From: Gordonia phthalatica
Lineage (GTDB): Bacteria > Actinomycetota > Actinomycetes > Mycobacteriales > Mycobacteriaceae
Assembly (NCBI RefSeq): GCF_001305675.1
Contig: NZ_CP011853.1
Coordinates: forward strand, 1,426,001 to 1,490,000
DNA: 64,000 bases
Reading direction: 5' to 3'
Made by a program: the position numbers and the translations under genes. Positions within the stretch are counted from its first letter, which is position 1, and every line of letters begins with the position of its first letter. The notes beneath the pieces are model-generated. The model was not told the DNA's origin and ran no database searches. It was given only the letters and a program-made list of their open reading frames with translations. Shown one piece after another: positions 61,272-64,000 of the stretch.

Positions 61272-62756
61272 ATGAGCAAGGGCTATTCCGCGCCGGAGGG
61301 ACATTCAGGCGCATCACCCGGCCGCACCCGGCGCAAGCTGGTCACCCGCTTGGCGGCGACGGCGGCGGCCGCGGCAGCAGCCGCTCCGCTTCTCGCGGGT
61401 TGTTCCACCGGTTTCGAGCAGGGCGTCATCAACGTCTACGCCGCCGCCGACGGTTTCGATTTCGTGAAGCAGCAGGCGGCCACCTGCACCGAGGAGTCCG
61501 GGGGCAAGTACCGGATCCAGGCCAACGTCCTGCCGAAGGGCGCCGACGACCAGCGGCTCCAGTTGGCGCGTCGCCTGGCGGGCAACGATCACACGATGGA
61601 CCTGATGGCGATGGATGTCGTGTGGACGGCCGAGTTCGCCAATGCGGGCTGGGTGGTTCCCGTGCCCGACGACCTCGCCGCCGAGGTGGAGAAGACCAAC
61701 CTCGCGGGGCCGCGCGAGACCGCGATGTGGAAGGGCCCGGGCGATTCCGAGAAGCGCCTGTACGCACTGCCGCTGTGGACCAACACCCAATTGCTCTGGT
61801 ACCGGCCGGACCTGATGAAGGACACCCTCGGCAGCAGCAAGCCGCCGAAGACCTGGGATCAGCTCCTCGAGGACACCCAGGCGATCGCCGACAAGGGCGG
61901 CCCCAGCCAGATCATGGTCCAGGCCAAGCAGTACGAGGGCCTCATGGTCTGGTTCAACTCGCTGCTCACCAGCGCGGGCGGCACCGTCCTCGACCCGAAC
62001 GACCCGAGCAAGGTGACGCTCAACGACACCCCGGAGCATCGTGCCGCGACGGTGAAGGCGCTGCAGGTGATGCGGGCCGTCGCGACCGCTCCCGGCCGCG
62101 ACCCGTCGATCACCCAGTCCGATGAGGGCACCGCTCGTCTCGGGATGGAGACCGGCAAGGCTGCGTTCGAACTGAACTGGCCGTTCGTCTGGGCGTCGGC
62201 CCGCACCAACGGGGCCACCGGCGACGTCGCCTTCCTCAAGGACATCCTGTCCCCGTACAAGGACCTGCTGACCAACGAGGACAACCCGCCGACCGACGCG
62301 CAGTTGGCGCCGATCAACAAGAAGATGCAGAAGCGCTTCAACTTCGCTGCGTACCCGGGCGTCTACCCGGACAAGCCCGCGCGGTCGGCCATCGGCGGCT
62401 TCAACCTGGCGGTCGCGTCGACGTCCAAGCAGCCCGCCCTCGCGTTCGAGGCGGGCAAGTGCCTGACCAGCGAGTCGGCGCAGAAGATGTACGCGGTCTC
62501 CGGCGGCACGCCGCCCACCATCGCGTCGATCTACGACGACAAGGAGTTCAAGCTCGCCTACCCGATGGGCGCGGAGATCCGGAAGGCGCTCGACGACGCG
62601 GGCGCCACCCGTCCGGCGTCGCCGCAGTACCAGGCGATCTCGACCCTGGTCACCGCCACGCTGTCGCCGGTCGACTCGTGGGATCCGGAGACGATGGTTG
62701 ACAAGCTGGCCGAGCAGGTGCAGCGCGCCATCGACGGTGAGGGGATCATTCCGTGA
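61272..62756 (+). CDS. lpqY: Trehalose-binding lipoprotein of ABC importer
   Basis: A 494-residue solute-binding protein with a lipoprotein signal: basic start, alanine-rich core, lipobox LAGC and cysteine 44. The rest is an extracellular family 1 sugar-binding fold (DLMAMDVVWTAEFANAGWVV, LPLWTNTQLLWYRPDLM, AFELNWPFVWASAR). It resembles M. tuberculosis LpqY, which captures trehalose released by mycolyltransferases. AGGAGG lies 11 bases before the ATG. It is followed by sugA with a GTGA overlap. Confidence 0.93.
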   Translation: MSKGYSAPEGHSGASPGRTRRKLVTRLAATAAAAAAAAPLLAGCSTGFEQGVINVYAAADGFDFVKQQAATCTEESGGKYRIQANVLPKGADDQRLQLARRLAGNDHTMDLMAMDVVWTAEFANAGWVVPVPDDLAAEVEKTNLAGPRETAMWKGPGDSEKRLYALPLWTNTQLLWYRPDLMKDTLGSSKPPKTWDQLLEDTQAIADKGGPSQIMVQAKQYEGLMVWFNSLLTSAGGTVLDPNDPSKVTLNDTPEHRAATVKALQVMRAVATAPGRDPSITQSDEGTARLGMETGKAAFELNWPFVWASARTNGATGDVAFLKDILSPYKDLLTNEDNPPTDAQLAPINKKMQKRFNFAAYPGVYPDKPARSAIGGFNLAVASTSKQPALAFEAGKCLTSESAQKMYAVSGGTPPTIASIYDDKEFKLAYPMGAEIRKALDDAGATRPASPQYQAISTLVTATLSPVDSWDPETMVDKLAEQVQRAIDGEGIIP

Positions 62757-64000
62757 CCGACGAGCACAACGACGGCGGCGCGCCGGGTGACCCCGGCGGG
62801 TACGGATTGAGCCCGAACGGACCGGTCCCGGACAGCACGCCGGGCAAGCACGCCCGGCCCGAGGACGCCGACGGCACGTCCCCGTCCGGGACGCCGGTCT
62901 CCGACGGCGCACCCTCGGTCCACTCGGACGTGTGGGTGGCGCCGCCGTCACCGCCGGCTCCGGGGCCGGGGAGTGCGGTTCCGCCGAGTGCGGTTCCGCC
63001 CGCGCCGCCCCAGTCGGAGTCGCCCCAGTCAGAGCTGCCCCAGTCGGAGTCGCCCCAGCCGGGGTCACCCCGGTTCGGGGAGCCGCCCGCGTCACAACCC
63101 TTGCGACCGCAGTCCCCGGTCGCCCCGGCACCGGTGGCCGCCGCAGTCGGCGCGTCACCGGTCGGTCCCGGAACGAATGGAGGTTCGATGTCCGAGGTCC
63201 TCGACACCGGTCCCACTCCGGCGCTGGCGAATGCGCCGAAGCTGAAGACGACCGGCCGCAAATCGTCCGAACGCAAGCTCGCCTACTGGCTCGTCGCACC
63301 GGCCGCCATCGTCATGGCGCTGGTGACCGGGTATCCGATCATCTACGCCTTCTGGCTGTCGTTGAACAAGGCGACACTCACCGCGCCCGACGACCAGGAG
63401 TTCGTCGGCCTCTCGAACTACGTCACCGTCCTGTCCGACGGCTACTGGTGGTCGGCCTTCGGCGTCACCGTGTTCATCACCCTGGTCTCGGTGGTCATCG
63501 AGTTGGCGCTCGGCATGGCGATCGCCCTCGTGATGCACCGGACGCTGTTCGGCAGGGGCACGGTCCGCACCGTGGTCCTGATCCCGTACGGCATCGTCAC
63601 CGTCGCGGCGGCCTTCTCCTGGTACTACGCCTGGACGCCCGGCACCGGCTACCTGGCGAATCTGCTGCCGGACGGCTCCGCGCCGCTCACCGAGCAGTGG
63701 CCGTCGCTGTTCATCATCATCTTGGCCGAGGTCTGGAAGACCACGCCGTTCATGGCGCTGCTGCTGCTGGCCGGCCTGGCACTGGTCCCGGACGAGCTCC
63801 TCAAGGCCGCGCAGCTCGACGGCGCGGGCGCCTGGACTCGACTGTTCCGGATCATCCTGCCGCTGATGAAGCCCGCGATCCTGGTCGCGCTGCTCTTCCG
63901 CACCCTGGACGCCTTCCGGATCTTCGACAACATCTACGTCCTGACGGCCGGCTCCAACGGCACCGGTTCGGTGTCGATGCTCGGCTACAACAACCTGTTC
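62753..64000 (+). CDS. sugA: Trehalose ABC-transporter permease SugA, with N-terminal extension (cut by window edge)
   Basis: The reading frame is open from GTG 62753, which overlaps the lpqY stop as GTGA, to the window end. The permease proper starts near codon 146: APAAIVMALVTGYPIIYAFW is the first membrane helix and LDGAGAWTRLFRIILPLMKP the EAA loop that contacts the ATPase. The first 145 codons are stop-free and rich in Pro, Ser and Gln. An ATG at 63188 with GGAGG 4 bases before it gives a protein of normal family length. So either start, or both, may be used. SugA pairs with SugB and SugC, beyond the window. Confidence 0.88.
   Translation, partial: MTDEHNDGGAPGDPGGYGLSPNGPVPDSTPGKHARPEDADGTSPSGTPVSDGAPSVHSDVWVAPPSPPAPGPGSAVPPSAVPPAPPQSESPQSELPQSESPQPGSPRFGEPPASQPLRPQSPVAPAPVAAAVGASPVGPGTNGGSMSEVLDTGPTPALANAPKLKTTGRKSSERKLAYWLVAPAAIVMALVTGYPIIYAFWLSLNKATLTAPDDQEFVGLSNYVTVLSDGYWWSAFGVTVFITLVSVVIELALGMAIALVMHRTLFGRGTVRTVVLIPYGIVTVAAAFSWYYAWTPGTGYLANLLPDGSAPLTEQWPSLFIIILAEVWKTTPFMALLLLAGLALVPDELLKAAQLDGAGAWTRLFRIILPLMKPAILVALLFRTLDAFRIFDNIYVLTAGSNGTGSVSMLGYNNLF
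62972..63067 (+). repeat. 15-base tandem repeats in the sugA N-terminal extension
   Basis: Two 15-base units encoding SAVPP (62972-62986, 62987-63001) are followed, after two codons, by four units encoding PQSES, PQSEL, PQSES and PQPGS (63008-63067). The repeat length is a multiple of three, and the frame is kept. Confidence 0.8.

Noticed and set aside
62746..63299. Minus-strand open frames opposite the sugA extension
   Set aside because: They are Gly/Asp/Trp-repeat shadows of the plus-strand repeats without start signals.
1..64000. CRISPR arrays, prophage, insertion sequences, tRNA or rRNA genes
   Set aside because: I saw no regular spacer repeats, transposase or integrase, or tRNA-like loops; gaps between genes are nearly all under 250 bases.

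Overview
The window is high-GC DNA with dense, short-spaced genes and many GTG starts, typical of a mycolic-acid actinomycete (order Mycobacteriales). Gene content and order point to Gordonia or a close relative rather than Mycobacterium itself; the genus is my inference. Most of the window is core chromosome. I see no insertion sequence, prophage, CRISPR array, tRNA or rRNA.

Layout. (1) 1-10.2 kb: the tail of an acyl-CoA dehydrogenase, an EthA-like Baeyer-Villiger monooxygenase divergent from a PucR regulator, and a proline-use locus (symporter putP, fused bifunctional putA, a divergent PucR/PruC-type regulator). (2) 10.2-18.7 kb: a propionate locus, with prpR divergent from an operon prpD-prpB-prpC-pyruvate carboxylase; the shared promoter region carries the TTTGCAAA operator type of RamB/PrpR regulators. 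(3) 18.8-26.3 kb: a NUDIX hydrolase, a glutamate-synthase-like flavoprotein, metE behind a cobalamin riboswitch, a degenerate MobA-like protein and a ProY-like permease. (4) 26.4-35.8 kb: acyl-CoA carboxylase genes (accA3, accE5, accD5) and birA, with sufE, sseA, maf, a zinc-protease lipoprotein and an inserted PapA-like acyltransferase. (5) 35.8-46.7 kb: membrane proteins, a two-component system, gtrA, purK-purE, a four-gene overlapping redox/hydrolase operon with a divergent TetR gene, and fadE25. (6) 46.8-52.3 kb: cell-wall genes (LCP ligase, rmlD, wbbL, a mannose-1-phosphate guanylyltransferase). (7) 52.4-61.1 kb: the SigE envelope-stress block (O-methyltransferase, sigE, zinc anti-sigma factor, htrA, tatB), then mrp, a lytic transglycosylase, DUF1003 and MgtE/CBS proteins and a stress protein. 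(8) 61.3-64.0 kb: start of the trehalose importer lpqY-sugA, running off the end.

The genes fit together as carbon entry and envelope construction. Proline and propionate are degraded; pyruvate carboxylase can return methylcitrate-cycle pyruvate to oxaloacetate; the biotin carboxylase and its ligase feed malonyl- and methylmalonyl-CoA to lipid synthesis; rmlD, wbbL and LCP build and attach arabinogalactan; LpqY-SugA would recover trehalose released during mycolate transfer. Three blocks match distant segments of the M. tuberculosis chromosome (from memory of gene order: Rv1129c-Rv1133c, Rv3264c-Rv3285, Rv1220c-Rv1236), joined here.

I found no clearly new biological system. The best leads are the prp-pyc operon, the PapA-like gene among the accA3 genes, the proline-rich amino extension of SugA, the four-gene overlapping operon with its TetR sites, and a recurring -10 box placed 6-8 bases before start codons that implies many leaderless mRNAs.
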